45,735 bases of DNA from Bacteroides sp. (GCA_014801525.1 JAAVEB010000019.1:1-45735), one strand, 5' to 3'. Shown: positions 26,140 to 34,992, numbered from the stretch's first letter. Program-made: numbers and translations. Notes: a model not told the origin generated them from the sequence alone.

Positions 26140-27447
26140 TTAATCCACCCTCATTATATTCGCGCCAATCTGATTCAGTCGCTTGTCAATCGATTCATAT
26201 CCGCGGTCAATCTGATCCACATTGTGAATGCGGCTCGTACCCTTTGCCCCCATAGCCGCTATGAGCATGGCGATTCCGGCCCTGATGTCGGGCGACACCA
26301 TGTTGGTGGCTCTCAGCGAATGTATATTGCCTGAACCAATCACTGCCGCGCGGTGAGGGTCGCACAAAATTATCTGAGCGCCCATGTCGATAAGCTTATC
26401 CACGAAGAAGAGTCGGCTTTCAAACATCTTCTGGTGAATCAAGACGCTTCCTTTCGCCTGCGTAGCAACCACCAGGAAGATGCTCAGCAAGTCGGGCGAC
26501 AATCCCGGCCAGGGCGCGTCGGCAAATGTCATTATCGAGCCGTCAAGGAATGTGTCGATAGTATAGCTGTCATGAGCCGGAATGAGCAGATCGTCGCCAT
26601 GGCGCTGCAACTCGATTCCCATCCTCGTGAAATTCCCCGGCATTATACCAAGGTCGTCATAACCCACACCCTTAAGCAGAATTTCACTGCCGGTCATCGC
26701 AGCCATCCCTATAAAACTTCCCACCTCAATCATGTCGGGCAACATGGTGTGGGTCGTTCCGTGGAGCTCTTTAACTCCATTAATAGTAAGAAGATTTGAC
26801 CCGATGCCGCTAATATCGGCGCCCATACGATTAAGCATCTTGCAAAGTTGCTGGATATAAGGCTCGCAAGCGGCATTATAGATGGTGGTGGTTCCTTCAG
26901 CAAGCACCGACGCCATCACTATATTGGCGGTTCCGGTCACCGACGCCTCATCAAGAAGCATATAGGAACCGCGCAATGAATTGCCACATATTTCGTAAGC
27001 CTGGAGTTCGTCGTTATATTCAAACTCAGCTCCGAGTTTCTGGATGCCGAGAAAGTGAGTGTCAAGACGTCGACGCCCTATTTTATCACCTCCCGGTTTA
27101 GAGAGCACGGCATATCCAAACCGCGCAAGCATAGGACCCACAAACATCACGGATCCTCTCAATGAAGCCGACCGCTTTATATATTCAGGCGACTTCAGGT
27201 ATTCAAGATTGACATTATCAGCTTGAAAAGAATAAGAATGAGGAGCCAGCTTTTCCACCTTAACACCTATTTCCGACAACATTGATATAAGATTATTTAT
27301 ATCCAGGATGTCGGGAATATTATGCATCTCAACCCTGTCAGATGTCAACAAAGTGGCGCATATCACTTCGAGCGCTTCATTTTTAGCGCCTTGAGGTGTT
27401 ATTTCACCATGAAGCTTATGGCCGCCTTCAACAATAAATGTACTCAT
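26140..27447 (-). CDS. murA: UDP-N-acetylglucosamine 1-carboxyvinyltransferase with Asp at the fosfomycin-target position
   Basis: MurA adds enolpyruvate from PEP to UDP-GlcNAc, the first committed step of peptidoglycan synthesis. The ATG at 27447 gives 435 residues (MSTFIVEGGHKLHGEI); the ATG at 27480 is less natural. Lys22 and Asn23 (GAKNEAL) match E. coli Lys22/Asn23. The active-site loop reads PGGDKIGRRRLD, so the usual Cys115 is Asp121 (codon 27085-27087). DAPWPGLSPD holds the equivalent of the general-base Asp305. From established work on MurA, Asp here keeps activity but prevents covalent inactivation by fosfomycin. Intrinsic resistance is inferred. Confidence 0.95.
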   Translation of the reverse strand: MSTFIVEGGHKLHGEITPQGAKNEALEVICATLLTSDRVEMHNIPDILDINNLISMLSEIGVKVEKLAPHSYSFQADNVNLEYLKSPEYIKRSASLRGSVMFVGPMLARFGYAVLSKPGGDKIGRRRLDTHFLGIQKLGAEFEYNDELQAYEICGNSLRGSYMLLDEASVTGTANIVMASVLAEGTTTIYNAACEPYIQQLCKMLNRMGADISGIGSNLLTINGVKELHGTTHTMLPDMIEVGSFIGMAAMTGSEILLKGVGYDDLGIMPGNFTRMGIELQRHGDDLLIPAHDSYTIDTFLDGSIMTFADAPWPGLSPDLLSIFLVVATQAKGSVLIHQKMFESRLFFVDKLIDMGAQIILCDPHRAAVIGSGNIHSLRATNMVSPDIRAGIAMLIAAMGAKGTSRIHNVDQIDRGYESIDKRLNQIGANIMRVD

Positions 27448-27500
27448 GATCCAGATGTAAGTTTTTTTATGGAAAAGCAATAAAAGTCACTTTATCGCTC

Positions 27501-28094
27501 CTATTTTTTCTTTTTCTTTTTTGACGAAGCCGCCGGAGCCGGGGCTGTCTTAAACTGATGCAATTTATGAATTGCGGGATCAAGGCGTATAGCTCCGTGG
27601 CTATACATCGCAAGATCTTTAAAAACCTTCGCATCATCCACCCCGTCGGGGTTGGCAAGCAGCAATTGCTTCTTCATGTGATTGGCGATAAGATTCACCA
27701 GAGCGTCCTTTTCCTCGCCGTCTTCCATCGCCACAGCCTTGGCTATCATCAAATCTATATATTTGCCATAGTGGCGGAAACGTATCTGTGACAGTTCGTA
27801 GGGGATGGGGCGCGGATGAGAGTCAAGACTCTCGGGCTTGATCACCTCACATGGATAGTCAATGTCGAGCTTAAAGTCAGACATGATCGCCAGATGATCC
27901 CAAAGTTTATGTTTGAAATCCTCGACATCGCGAAGTTGCGGAAACAGATTGCCCATCGACGCGATAATCGAGTAAGCGCACACTGTGCGTTCCTCCCTGT
28001 CGGGAATAGAGACGCAATAATCCACCATCTGCTGGATATTGCGTCCATATTCCGGAAGGATAAGTTTTTTTAATTGAGTATTATAAGTCAGCAT
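27501..28094 (-). CDS. DUF4290 domain protein
   Basis: The 197-residue cytosolic protein opens with MLTYNTQLKKLILPEYGRNI and contains MGNLFPQLRDVEDFKHKLWDHLA and RHYGKYIDLMIAKAVAM, features of DUF4290, a family known mainly from Bacteroidetes. The C-terminus is a Pro/Ala linker ending in a run of lysines (SSKKKKKK), suggesting nucleic acid or membrane contact. It sits 6 bases after fabG and 53 bases before murA. The conserved position beside murA suggests a cell-division or envelope role, but this is inference. Confidence 0.88.
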   Translation of the reverse strand: MLTYNTQLKKLILPEYGRNIQQMVDYCVSIPDREERTVCAYSIIASMGNLFPQLRDVEDFKHKLWDHLAIMSDFKLDIDYPCEVIKPESLDSHPRPIPYELSQIRFRHYGKYIDLMIAKAVAMEDGEEKDALVNLIANHMKKQLLLANPDGVDDAKVFKDLAMYSHGAIRLDPAIHKLHQFKTAPAPAASSKKKKKK

Positions 28095-28100
28095 TACTGA

Positions 28101-28847
28101 TTACATATTCATACCGCCGTCAACCTGGATAACCTGACCGGTCACATAGCTTGACATGTCAGAAGCGAGGAACACGGCAACATTTGCGATATCTTCAACT
28201 TGACCGCCACGGCGCAACGGAATCTTGTTAACCCACTCGGCGCGGATGTCATCGGGCAGAGCGGCAGTCATCGCAGTTTCAATAAAGCCGGGAGCGATAG
28301 CGTTGGCACGCACACCACGGCTTCCAACTTCCTGGGCGATTGACTTGGCAAGGGCGATAAGACCTGCCTTAGACGCAGCGTAGTTTGCCTGACCTGCATT
28401 TCCATGAACACCCACAACCGACGCCATGTTGATGATTGAACCGGCACGCTGACGCACCATGATCGGGAGCACGGCGTTGATAAAGTTGAACGCGCTCTTG
28501 AGGTTGACTGCGATTACAGCATCCCACTGAGCTTCGGTCATGCGCAGCATCAAGCCGTCTTTAGTAATACCTGCATTATTTACCAGGATATCAATTGAGC
28601 CGAAATCTTTCTTTATCTGATCGACAACCTCTTTTGTTTGATTGAAATCAGCCGCATTTGAAGCATAGCCTTTCACTTTCACGCCAAGAGCTGCGATTTC
28701 ACGTTCGGTAGCTTCGCCGTTTTCATCGATAACAAGGTCGGTAAAGGCGATATTAGCGCCCTCTTGCGCAAAACGCAGGGCGAGAGCCTTGCCAATTCCA
28801 CGAGCCGCTCCGGTGATAAGGGCGGTCTTTCCTTCAAGTAGTTTCAT
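28101..28847 (-). CDS. fabG: 3-oxoacyl-[acyl-carrier-protein] reductase
   Basis: FabG reduces beta-ketoacyl-ACP with NADPH in fatty acid elongation. Starting at the ATG at 28847 gives 248 residues, the standard length, and the normal start MKLLEGKTALITGAARGIG; the ORF extension to 28895 is dropped. The dinucleotide motif is TGAARGIG (12-19), then NNAG, and the catalytic Ser-Tyr-Lys in INMASVVGVHGNAGQANYAASKAG. It ends with VIQVDGGMNM. It follows a FabH-like gene by 65 bases. Confidence 0.94.
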   Translation of the reverse strand: MKLLEGKTALITGAARGIGKALALRFAQEGANIAFTDLVIDENGEATEREIAALGVKVKGYASNAADFNQTKEVVDQIKKDFGSIDILVNNAGITKDGLMLRMTEAQWDAVIAVNLKSAFNFINAVLPIMVRQRAGSIINMASVVGVHGNAGQANYAASKAGLIALAKSIAQEVGSRGVRANAIAPGFIETAMTAALPDDIRAEWVNKIPLRRGGQVEDIANVAVFLASDMSSYVTGQVIQVDGGMNM

Positions 28848-28912
28848 ATATACTGTTTTTATTATGCGTTGACGCCGCCGGTAAACGACGGTCACACAAA
28901 GTTAATTAATTA

Positions 28913-29857
28913 TTATATCTCCACCAAAAATGCTCCGCAAGAATATCCTCCGCCAAACACAGTCATTCCGATTTTCTGACCCTTCCGGAAGTTATCCCTG
29001 TTCTGAGCAAACACCAAAGCGCAGCTTGCCGATCCGGTATTGCCAAGCTCTTCGATATTATTCAGGAACGAATCATCACTCATGTCAAGCTGGTGAGCCA
29101 CCTGCGCAACGATGCGCTTATTAGCCTGATGAGTAATTATGTAATCAAGGTCTGACGGCGTCATGCCATAAGGTTCGGTCACCTCATTCAAAGCGCGGAT
29201 CATATTCTGACACGCATTCACAAACACGTCTTTGCCATCGGGCATCATTATGCCACCCTCTTTCGGACGAAGCAACACTCCCTCGGGACCTTTTCCGATA
29301 TTTCCGAGACCGCAAGTGAAAACGCCCTTCACCTCCACGTCGGTATCGGCAATTTTATCGGCAGAAAGGAAAAACGCCACAGCAGCATCGCCCCACAGAT
29401 GTCCCGCTTTGGGATCAGATTCGTTGGCATAATAAGAATTATGCTCCGAGCAAACCAGCAACGCCTTTTTAGCCTTGCCGGCGGCAAAATATGTTTCAAC
29501 TATCTCAAGACCGTTCACAAACGAAGAACATGCCGACGACACATAGACAGCCTTAGCCCCGTCTATATCATATTTACGCTGCGCGATATGAGCGAGTGTG
29601 GCGACAGTATCATAGGGCGAATAGGACGCCGACACAATCAGGTCGACATCTTTAATGTCATACGGAAGTTTTTTCAATGCGTCTTCAATGGCATCAAGCC
29701 CCATAGAATTGTGACCCTCGCCCTCTCCGGCGCGCGAACGGGTTTTGATTCCCGTGCGTTTCACGATCCAGTCATCGGTAAGACCGTTGACATTTTCAAA
29801 ATAGGCGTTATCGATTCGCGCCGAGGGAACATAATATCCGGTCGAATTTATATACAT
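28913..29857 (-). CDS. 3-oxoacyl-ACP synthase III-like protein
   Basis: This 314-residue thiolase-fold enzyme resembles FabH, which condenses acetyl-CoA with malonyl-ACP. The catalytic triad is visible: Cys110 in SSACSSFVNGLE, His in THQANKRIV and Asn in GNTGSASCAL. The ending GGGYSCGAFLVEI is characteristic. It is paired with a TetR gene 11 bases upstream and fabG downstream, unlike the usual plsX-fabH locus. It may therefore be a paralog with different acyl preference rather than the housekeeping FabH. Confidence 0.9.
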   Translation of the reverse strand: MYINSTGYYVPSARIDNAYFENVNGLTDDWIVKRTGIKTRSRAGEGEGHNSMGLDAIEDALKKLPYDIKDVDLIVSASYSPYDTVATLAHIAQRKYDIDGAKAVYVSSACSSFVNGLEIVETYFAAGKAKKALLVCSEHNSYYANESDPKAGHLWGDAAVAFFLSADKIADTDVEVKGVFTCGLGNIGKGPEGVLLRPKEGGIMMPDGKDVFVNACQNMIRALNEVTEPYGMTPSDLDYIITHQANKRIVAQVAHQLDMSDDSFLNNIEELGNTGSASCALVFAQNRDNFRKGQKIGMTVFGGGYSCGAFLVEI

Positions 29858-29868
29858 AAGCTATGTTG

Positions 29869-30465
29869 TTATTTAGTTATTGCCGATAAGATATGGTGAC
29901 GTATATTGCCTTTAATTAAATCACGGTCAAGACCGAGTTGAGTGAAATTATTCCGGAAATAAGAAAGCTCCAGCCCCTGAAACATCATCACAACGGCAGG
30001 AAACAAATCTCGGGTTCTTTCCGCATCAAATTCTCCGGTTTTCAACCCTTCCTTCACAATCTCGTCAAGAATTTCACGCTCTTTTTCCAATGCAAGGTAA
30101 CGAATCTTCTCAATTTTCTTCACATTGCGCATGAACAGAGATCGAAGCATCGCGCTTCCGTCATGATTTTGCACAATCGAGTCAATGATAACATCGACAC
30201 GCAAGTCAATGAATAGAGCTATTTTCTCGCTCGGAGTGATGTCACTACGGCTTGCCATGACACGCAACTTCGACACCAATTGCTCGCTTTCACGCTCTAT
30301 GACAGCATTATATATTTCCTTCTTACTTTTAAAGTAAGTATAAATAGTGCGCCTTCCTTTGTCGGAAGCATTGGCTATGTCGCTCATTGTCGTGTTTTCA
30401 ATACCCTTATGGGCAAATAGCTGACGAGCAACGTCAATCAATTTCTCGCGAGTTTTTACAACCAT
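29869..30465 (-). CDS. TetR/AcrR-family regulator
   Basis: The 198-residue protein has an N-terminal TetR HTH (MVVKTREKLIDVARQLFAHKG followed by NTTMSDIANASDKGRRTIYTYFKSKKEIYNAV, residues 5-55) and a helical ligand-binding domain. It is the first gene of the fabH-like/fabG/DUF4290/murA/rimM run, 11 bases before the FabH-like gene. It is therefore a likely autoregulator of fatty acid genes, comparable in concept to FabR/FapR; the ligand is unknown. Confidence 0.9.
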   Translation of the reverse strand: MVVKTREKLIDVARQLFAHKGIENTTMSDIANASDKGRRTIYTYFKSKKEIYNAVIERESEQLVSKLRVMASRSDITPSEKIALFIDLRVDVIIDSIVQNHDGSAMLRSLFMRNVKKIEKIRYLALEKEREILDEIVKEGLKTGEFDAERTRDLFPAVVMMFQGLELSYFRNNFTQLGLDRDLIKGNIRHHILSAITK

Positions 30466-30616
30466 TTAATTGCACAATAAAGTTTTGGCTGTGCGAAATT
30501 AAACATTTTAGGCGAGAAAAGCATCATAAAAACCGAAAAAGCGGAGTCTTGCCTTAAAAAACATGTCAATCAATGGATCAGCTTCATGATACTGATTTAG
30601 GCCCATGTTCAATAAT
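30466..30616. other. intergenic region upstream of the TetR operon
   Basis: On the minus strand a TAATTTCG, one base from TAnnTTTG, lies about 35 bases before the TetR start. GCACA and TGTGC (about 30472-30500) form an inverted pair near it that could be a TetR site. The rest holds nothing recognisable. Confidence 0.35.
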
Positions 30617-30649
30617 AAAAAAGGTCTTGACTGTTTCGCCAAGACCTTT
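30617..30649 (-). terminator. terminator after the DUF2582 gene
   Basis: AAAGGTCTTG pairs perfectly with CAAGACCTTT around a 10-base loop, and a T run follows on the minus strand. It lies about 25 bases past the DUF2582 stop. Confidence 0.85.
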
Positions 30650-30673
30650 CAGTTAAGAGTTATTTTGTATCAA

Positions 30674-30883
30674 TTATTGAGCAAGAGAAAGAATCAAATC
30701 CTTTTCATCCTCATTTTCAGCGATTAACAATTTGCCTTCACGCGCAAGCCAGCCAATAGCGGCATAAAGCTCTTTGTCTTTCAATTTAGTCGCTTTTTTG
30801 ACTTGCTTAAGTCCCATGGCTTCAGCGTCATTCAACGCGTTCCATACTAAGCCGGCGTTATAGCCGATAGTGTCGATGTTCAT
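30674..30883 (-). CDS. DUF2582 winged-helix protein
   Basis: The small protein of 69 residues starts at the ATG at 30883 (MNIDTIGYNAGLVWNALN). The longer frame to 31006 is a low-complexity hydrophobic extension that crosses the promoter and is rejected. GYNAGLVWNALN, LKDKELYAAIGWLAREGKL and the acidic end are characteristic of DUF2582, a small winged-helix family of Bacteroidetes and relatives. It may bind DNA or be a structural regulator; no target is known. A promoter and a terminator flank it, so it is a single-gene unit. Confidence 0.85.
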   Translation of the reverse strand: MNIDTIGYNAGLVWNALNDAEAMGLKQVKKATKLKDKELYAAIGWLAREGKLLIAENEDEKDLILSLAQ

Positions 30884-30946
30884 ATCAATTACTTTTTGTT
30901 TTATATAATAAATGAAATAAATGACGATTATGTTTATAAATTTTCG

Positions 30947-30954
30947 CAAATATA
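30947..30954 (-). promoter_or_regulatory. -7 box of the DUF2582 gene
   Basis: The minus strand reads TATATTTG, an exact TAnnTTTG match, 63 bases upstream of the ATG at 30883. Confidence 0.65.
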
Positions 30955-31056
30955 CTATTATTTTACAAAAAATAACATTTTTCGCCCGTTTTTTCACATT
31001 GTTCAAGAATAAACCTTAGTATAGCTACATATGTTATACTCATAAAATGTCACATT

Positions 31057-32181
31057 ATGTCTCAATCATCGTCTTCTCTCTCGTTCACGTTTGACCATGT
31101 CGTGCGCGCAATATGCGTGATAGCCATTATTGTCGGAGCGATATGGCTTATCAACACACTCAAAAATGTGCTGCTTCCATTTGTGGTGGCATGCCTGGCA
31201 GCCTACATCCTCGATCCAATCGTTGGGCTGAACCAAAAATGGTTCCGACTCAAAGGGAGAGGCATTGCAAGCTTTCTTACCCTCATTGAGGTCACATTAA
31301 TAATAGCGCTGCTTGGCTACTTCTTCATTCCATCGACAATCAAAGAACTCAATCAGCTTGAAGAACTGGCTCGCCAAAGTTCTGAAGGCTCTCCCATCCC
31401 ATTTATTCCTGAAGACATCGCTGAACCTATCAGGGCATGGGCAGGACAACTCTCGATCAGCAATCTCATCAACAGCTCCCGATTCATGTCGCTGCTAAAC
31501 TCAGGTACGTCGTTCATTTCAGCAACCGTCGACTTTCTGCTACACACTCTCGAATGGATGCTCACATTCATTTATGTGATTTTCATTCTCATAGACTATC
31601 CCACCATAATGTCAGGATTCAGAAAGCTTGTGCCGCGAAAATATCGCACGGGAGTCTATAAGGTGGAGGATGATATCAAAGACAGCATGAACCGCTACTT
31701 CCGCAGCCAGGCGTTGATAGCGCTATGCGCCGCCGTTTTTTATTGTATCGGGTTCTCTATCGTCGGCATTCCGCTTGCAATAGTACTCGGCGTGACCGTG
31801 GGCATTCTTTACATGATTCCCTATTTTCAATACATCACCATCATCCCGGTGGCTATAGTGTGCCTGATTGATTCAAGCACCGGAAGCGCCAATTTCTGGA
31901 CCGAAATAGGAGAGTGCATGGTTGTCTACGCAGTCAGCCAATGCATCTGCGACTATATTCTCACCCCGAAGATTATGGGCAAAAGCCTCGGATTGAATCC
32001 TGCAATCATATTGCTGTCACTTTCCGTGTGGGGGACGCTGATGGGCATAATCGGCATGATCATAGCATTGCCCGCTACCGCGCTCCTTCTCGACTACTAC
32101 CGCCGATACATAATAGGCATCGACCCCGACGAGCCGGCATCGGCTGCTGCCGACAAAAAAAGACCGCGTCAATCATCTTGA
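31057..32181 (+). CDS. AI-2E family transporter (PerM-like)
   Basis: The 374-residue inner-membrane protein has about eight hydrophobic segments. It carries family hallmarks: the opening LINTLKNVLLPFVVACLAAYILDP, a soluble loop (about 85-165), then LIALCAAVFYCIGFSIVGIPLAIVLGVTVGILYMIPYFQY and ILTPKIMGKSLGLNPAIILLSLSVWGTLMGIIGMIIALPATALL. The family was named after TqsA but most members have unproven roles, including Na+/H+ exchange. Its 3' end contains the terminator hairpin of the convergent degQ gene. Confidence 0.88.
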   Translation: MSQSSSSLSFTFDHVVRAICVIAIIVGAIWLINTLKNVLLPFVVACLAAYILDPIVGLNQKWFRLKGRGIASFLTLIEVTLIIALLGYFFIPSTIKELNQLEELARQSSEGSPIPFIPEDIAEPIRAWAGQLSISNLINSSRFMSLLNSGTSFISATVDFLLHTLEWMLTFIYVIFILIDYPTIMSGFRKLVPRKYRTGVYKVEDDIKDSMNRYFRSQALIALCAAVFYCIGFSIVGIPLAIVLGVTVGILYMIPYFQYITIIPVAIVCLIDSSTGSANFWTEIGECMVVYAVSQCICDYILTPKIMGKSLGLNPAIILLSLSVWGTLMGIIGMIIALPATALLLDYYRRYIIGIDPDEPASAAADKKRPRQSS

Positions 32182-32186
32182 TGCGG
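32152..32186 (-). terminator. terminator of the HtrA gene inside the AI-2E gene's end
   Basis: CCGCGTCAA (32164-32172) pairs with TTGATGCGG (32178-32186) with one G-T pair and a 5-base loop. On the minus strand TCTTTTTTTG follows. The stem overlaps the last codons of the convergent AI-2E gene. Confidence 0.82.
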
Positions 32187-32222
32187 CCCACCTTTATTGT
32201 TGTACCTATTTCAGTGTGTGTG

Positions 32223-33764
32223 TTAGTCTACAAGATCCACCGCATAATATACCTTTCGTCCGGTGGGATAGATACCGGTGATAAACATCACCTTGTCTGA
32301 ATCATCGCTCTTCATGATGGCATTGTAAATCTGCTCAACGTCATCCTGTGACTTCACGCGGGCGTTATTGATATCAAGAATGATGAAACCGTCCTTGATA
32401 CCGGCGCGCTTGAACTTGCCGTCTTTAAGCCCTGTCACCTGAAGACCTGATCCAAGCTGAAGCTCACGGAGCTGTTCGGCAGAAAGCGGCTTAAACGCGC
32501 ATCCGAGCGCTGAGAAATCATCAGCCTTAGTCATTTTAGTATCACCCTGACTGTTGCGGAGAGTCACTGTCACGCTCTTCTCCTTATTGTCGCGCACATA
32601 CTTAACTGTAATCTTGTCGCCGGGACGATATTTGTTGATTGTTTCCTGAAGCTGAGCAGTGCCGTGGACAGGATAATCACCGATACCCACAATGACGTCA
32701 CCGGGCTGAAGACCTGCTTCCATCGCCGCGCTACGCTCAACGACTTCACGCACATATATTCCGTCATTGACAGCAGTGATGCCCTTCTCTTTAGCAAGCT
32801 GAGGAGTGAGTTCCTCAAAAGCGACCCCGAGAATAGCGCGCTGAACAGTACCAAACTGCTTGATGTCAGTGATAATCTTCGTCACTATCGAAGTGGGGAT
32901 AGCAAATGAATAGCCCGCATAATTACCCGTTTGAGAATAGATTGCGGTATTTATTCCGATAAGCTCGCCGTTTATGTTCACAAGGGCTCCGCCCGAGTTT
33001 CCGGGATTCACGGCAGCGTCGGTCTGAATATAGCTTTCAATGCCCAGAGCTCTGCCATGGGTAGCCGATGAAATGCTGCGAGCCTTCGCGCTCACGATTC
33101 CGGTGGTTACTGTAGAAGTGAACCCGAATGGATTGCCTACGGCAAGCACCCATTCGCCCACTTTAAGAGCGTCACTGTCGCCAATGGGAATTACCGGAAG
33201 ATTCTCTGCCTCGATTTTCAAGAGCGCCACGTCAGTAGCCGGGTCGGTACCTATAACCTTGGCATTGAATGTGCGGTTATCGTTAAGAGTGATTTCAAGA
33301 CGCTCGGCACCGTCGATGACATGATTGTTGGTTACGATATAACCGTCCTTGCTTATAATCACGCCTGAGCCGAGACCCATCTGCTGCTCCGCCTTTTCTT
33401 TAGGCTGCTGTTGCTGCGGACGTGAACCGCGTCCGCCGGGCGAACCGAAAAAGAAATCAAAAAGAGGATCGCTGAAAGGAGTCTGCTGTTGATTGCCATA
33501 TCCATTATAACCGCGCGGAGTAGCATAGCTCTTTATGCTGACAACACCGTTGATAGTGCTTTCGGCGGCATGAGTGAAATCAGTGGGAGGAGTAGCCCCC
33601 TGCGCCACCGTATAAAATGCGCCGCCCGAAGGAGCTTCAGAACGGTATGATGCATCAGAGACCGAATACTTGTTCTCCAACTTATCTACAGCTACTACTG
33701 TAATTGCAGAGCTTGCCATAGCAACTCCACAAGCCATCAATGCGATTTTTCCGTAAATGTTCAT
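32223..33764 (-). CDS. degQ: periplasmic Do-family serine protease (DegQ/HtrA)
   Basis: This 513-residue protease and chaperone clears misfolded envelope proteins. It has a signal or anchor segment (about 5-27), then a Gln/Gly/Pro-rich linker with NQQQTPFSDPLFDFFFG and RPQQQQPKEKAEQQ (91-128). The trypsin-like domain has His148 (TNNHVID), Asp178 (TDVALL) and Ser257 (GNSGGALV). Two PDZ domains cover about 310-400 and 420-510. The PDZ1 motif ILGVAFEELTPQLAKEKGI is clear. DegP versus DegQ type is not certain. A promoter (TATTTTTG, minus strand, 33830-33837) gives a leader of about 60 bases, and a terminator lies within the convergent gene. Confidence 0.93.
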   Translation of the reverse strand: MNIYGKIALMACGVAMASSAITVVAVDKLENKYSVSDASYRSEAPSGGAFYTVAQGATPPTDFTHAAESTINGVVSIKSYATPRGYNGYGNQQQTPFSDPLFDFFFGSPGGRGSRPQQQQPKEKAEQQMGLGSGVIISKDGYIVTNNHVIDGAERLEITLNDNRTFNAKVIGTDPATDVALLKIEAENLPVIPIGDSDALKVGEWVLAVGNPFGFTSTVTTGIVSAKARSISSATHGRALGIESYIQTDAAVNPGNSGGALVNINGELIGINTAIYSQTGNYAGYSFAIPTSIVTKIITDIKQFGTVQRAILGVAFEELTPQLAKEKGITAVNDGIYVREVVERSAAMEAGLQPGDVIVGIGDYPVHGTAQLQETINKYRPGDKITVKYVRDNKEKSVTVTLRNSQGDTKMTKADDFSALGCAFKPLSAEQLRELQLGSGLQVTGLKDGKFKRAGIKDGFIILDINNARVKSQDDVEQIYNAIMKSDDSDKVMFITGIYPTGRKVYYAVDLVD

Positions 33765-33829
33765 AGCCTATATATCTGTTAATTTTAAGAATTTACACTG
33801 TTAAATTTTAACTCTTTTCTCTTATGACG

Positions 33830-33863
33830 CAAAAATAGTGCAATAATTTAATCGGAGCACAAA
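33830..33863 (-). promoter_or_regulatory. promoter of degQ
   Basis: The minus strand has TTTG (33860-33863), a 22-base spacer and TATTTTTG (33830-33837). The spacer is slightly longer than usual. Confidence 0.6.
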
Positions 33864-33942
33864 AAAATCGTCAGCTTAAATCTATTTAATAGATACAAGG
33901 CGGCAATTAACTGAAATTGACCTTATAAAGGTGAAATAATGT

Positions 33943-33971
33943 AAAAAGCCCGCTTTTCAGCGGGCTTTTTT
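33943..33971 (-). terminator. terminator after prs
   Basis: AAAAAGCCCGC pairs with GCGGGCTTTTTT around a 6-base loop (TTTTCA). It lies about 28 bases past the prs stop. Confidence 0.9.
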
Positions 33972-33998
33972 ATGACATTCATGACACGGTGCCTGACA

Positions 33999-34931
33999 TT
34001 AAATCAGGTACTGTGACGAAATAGACTGATTTTCGTGAACGCGGCGAATTGTGTCGGCAAACAATTTTGCCACCGAAAGGATTGTGCATTTCTTGCAGCT
34101 CCCCTGATAAGGGATGCTATTGGTGAAAATAATCTCCTCCATCATGCTGTCGTCCACCCTCTGGCTTGCAGGATCGCTCATGATGGCATGAGAAGCGAGA
34201 GCGCGGACGCTCTTAGCGCCTTCCGACATCATCAAATCGGCAGCCTTGGTGATAGTGCCCGCAGTGTCGACCATATCATCAATCAGAATCACGTTCTTAC
34301 CCTTCACGTCGCCAATCACGGTCATCGACGCAACCACGTTGGCTTTAGCGCGCTGCTTGTGACAGAGCACCAGAGGCACGTCGAAATATTTCGCATAGTT
34401 ATTGGCGCGTTTAGCTCCGCCCACGTCGGGAGTGGCGATAACCATGTCCTCAAGATGAAGCGACTTAATATAAGGGATAAACACCGACGAAGCATAAAGA
34501 TGATCGACCGGAACGTTAAAGAATCCCTGAATCTGATCGGCATGCAAATCCATGCATATCACACGATCCACACCGGCAGTGCTCAGCAAGTCGGCGACAA
34601 GCTTGGCGGCGATTGACACACGCGGCTTATCCTTGCGGTCCTGACGAGCCCAACCGAAATAAGGCATAACTGCGATAATCGAAGCTGCCGACGCGCGCTT
34701 GGCGGCATCAATCATCAGGAGCAGTTCCATCAAATTATCGGTGTTAGGGAAAGTGGACTGAACTAAGTACACTTCACAACCGCGGATAGATTCTTCGAAA
34801 GAAACTTCAAACTCGCCGTCAGCAAAATGCTGAATATTCATTTTGCCCAGAGGCACACCGAGTTCCGCACAAATCTCCTGAGCCATGTATTGCGACTTGG
34901 TTCCGGCAAAGACCTTAAATGGAGGTAACAT
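33999..34931 (-). CDS. prs: ribose-phosphate pyrophosphokinase
   Basis: This enzyme makes PRPP from ribose 5-phosphate and ATP for nucleotide and amino-acid synthesis. It has 310 residues. FADGEFEVSFEESIRG opens the PRPP synthetase domain. PYFGWARQDRK, DLHADQIQGFF (with metal-binding His) and the PRPP loop VILIDDMVDTAGTI are all present. A TAATTTTG -7 box (minus strand, 34969-34976) stands 38 bases upstream. It is a single gene with its own terminator. Confidence 0.96.
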   Translation of the reverse strand: MLPPFKVFAGTKSQYMAQEICAELGVPLGKMNIQHFADGEFEVSFEESIRGCEVYLVQSTFPNTDNLMELLLMIDAAKRASAASIIAVMPYFGWARQDRKDKPRVSIAAKLVADLLSTAGVDRVICMDLHADQIQGFFNVPVDHLYASSVFIPYIKSLHLEDMVIATPDVGGAKRANNYAKYFDVPLVLCHKQRAKANVVASMTVIGDVKGKNVILIDDMVDTAGTITKAADLMMSEGAKSVRALASHAIMSDPASQRVDDSMMEEIIFTNSIPYQGSCKKCTILSVAKLFADTIRRVHENQSISSQYLI

Positions 34932-34968
34932 TATTACAACTAAATTTTATATTGATTGTATTTTTCTG

Positions 34969-34976
34969 CAAAATTA
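34969..34976 (-). promoter_or_regulatory. -7 box of prs
   Basis: The minus strand reads TAATTTTG, matching TAnnTTTG. Confidence 0.65.
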
Positions 34977-34992
34977 CGCTTTTTTACCGTTA

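Noticed and set aside
30884-31006. N-terminal extension of the DUF2582 protein
   Set aside because: The stretch is A/T-rich, encodes Ile/Tyr-rich low-complexity sequence and crosses the promoter; the ATG at 30883 gives the family start.
31007-31056. Promoter for the AI-2E family gene
   Set aside because: TATAGCTA and TATACTCA are present but no TAnnTTTG with a -33 partner; left unassigned.
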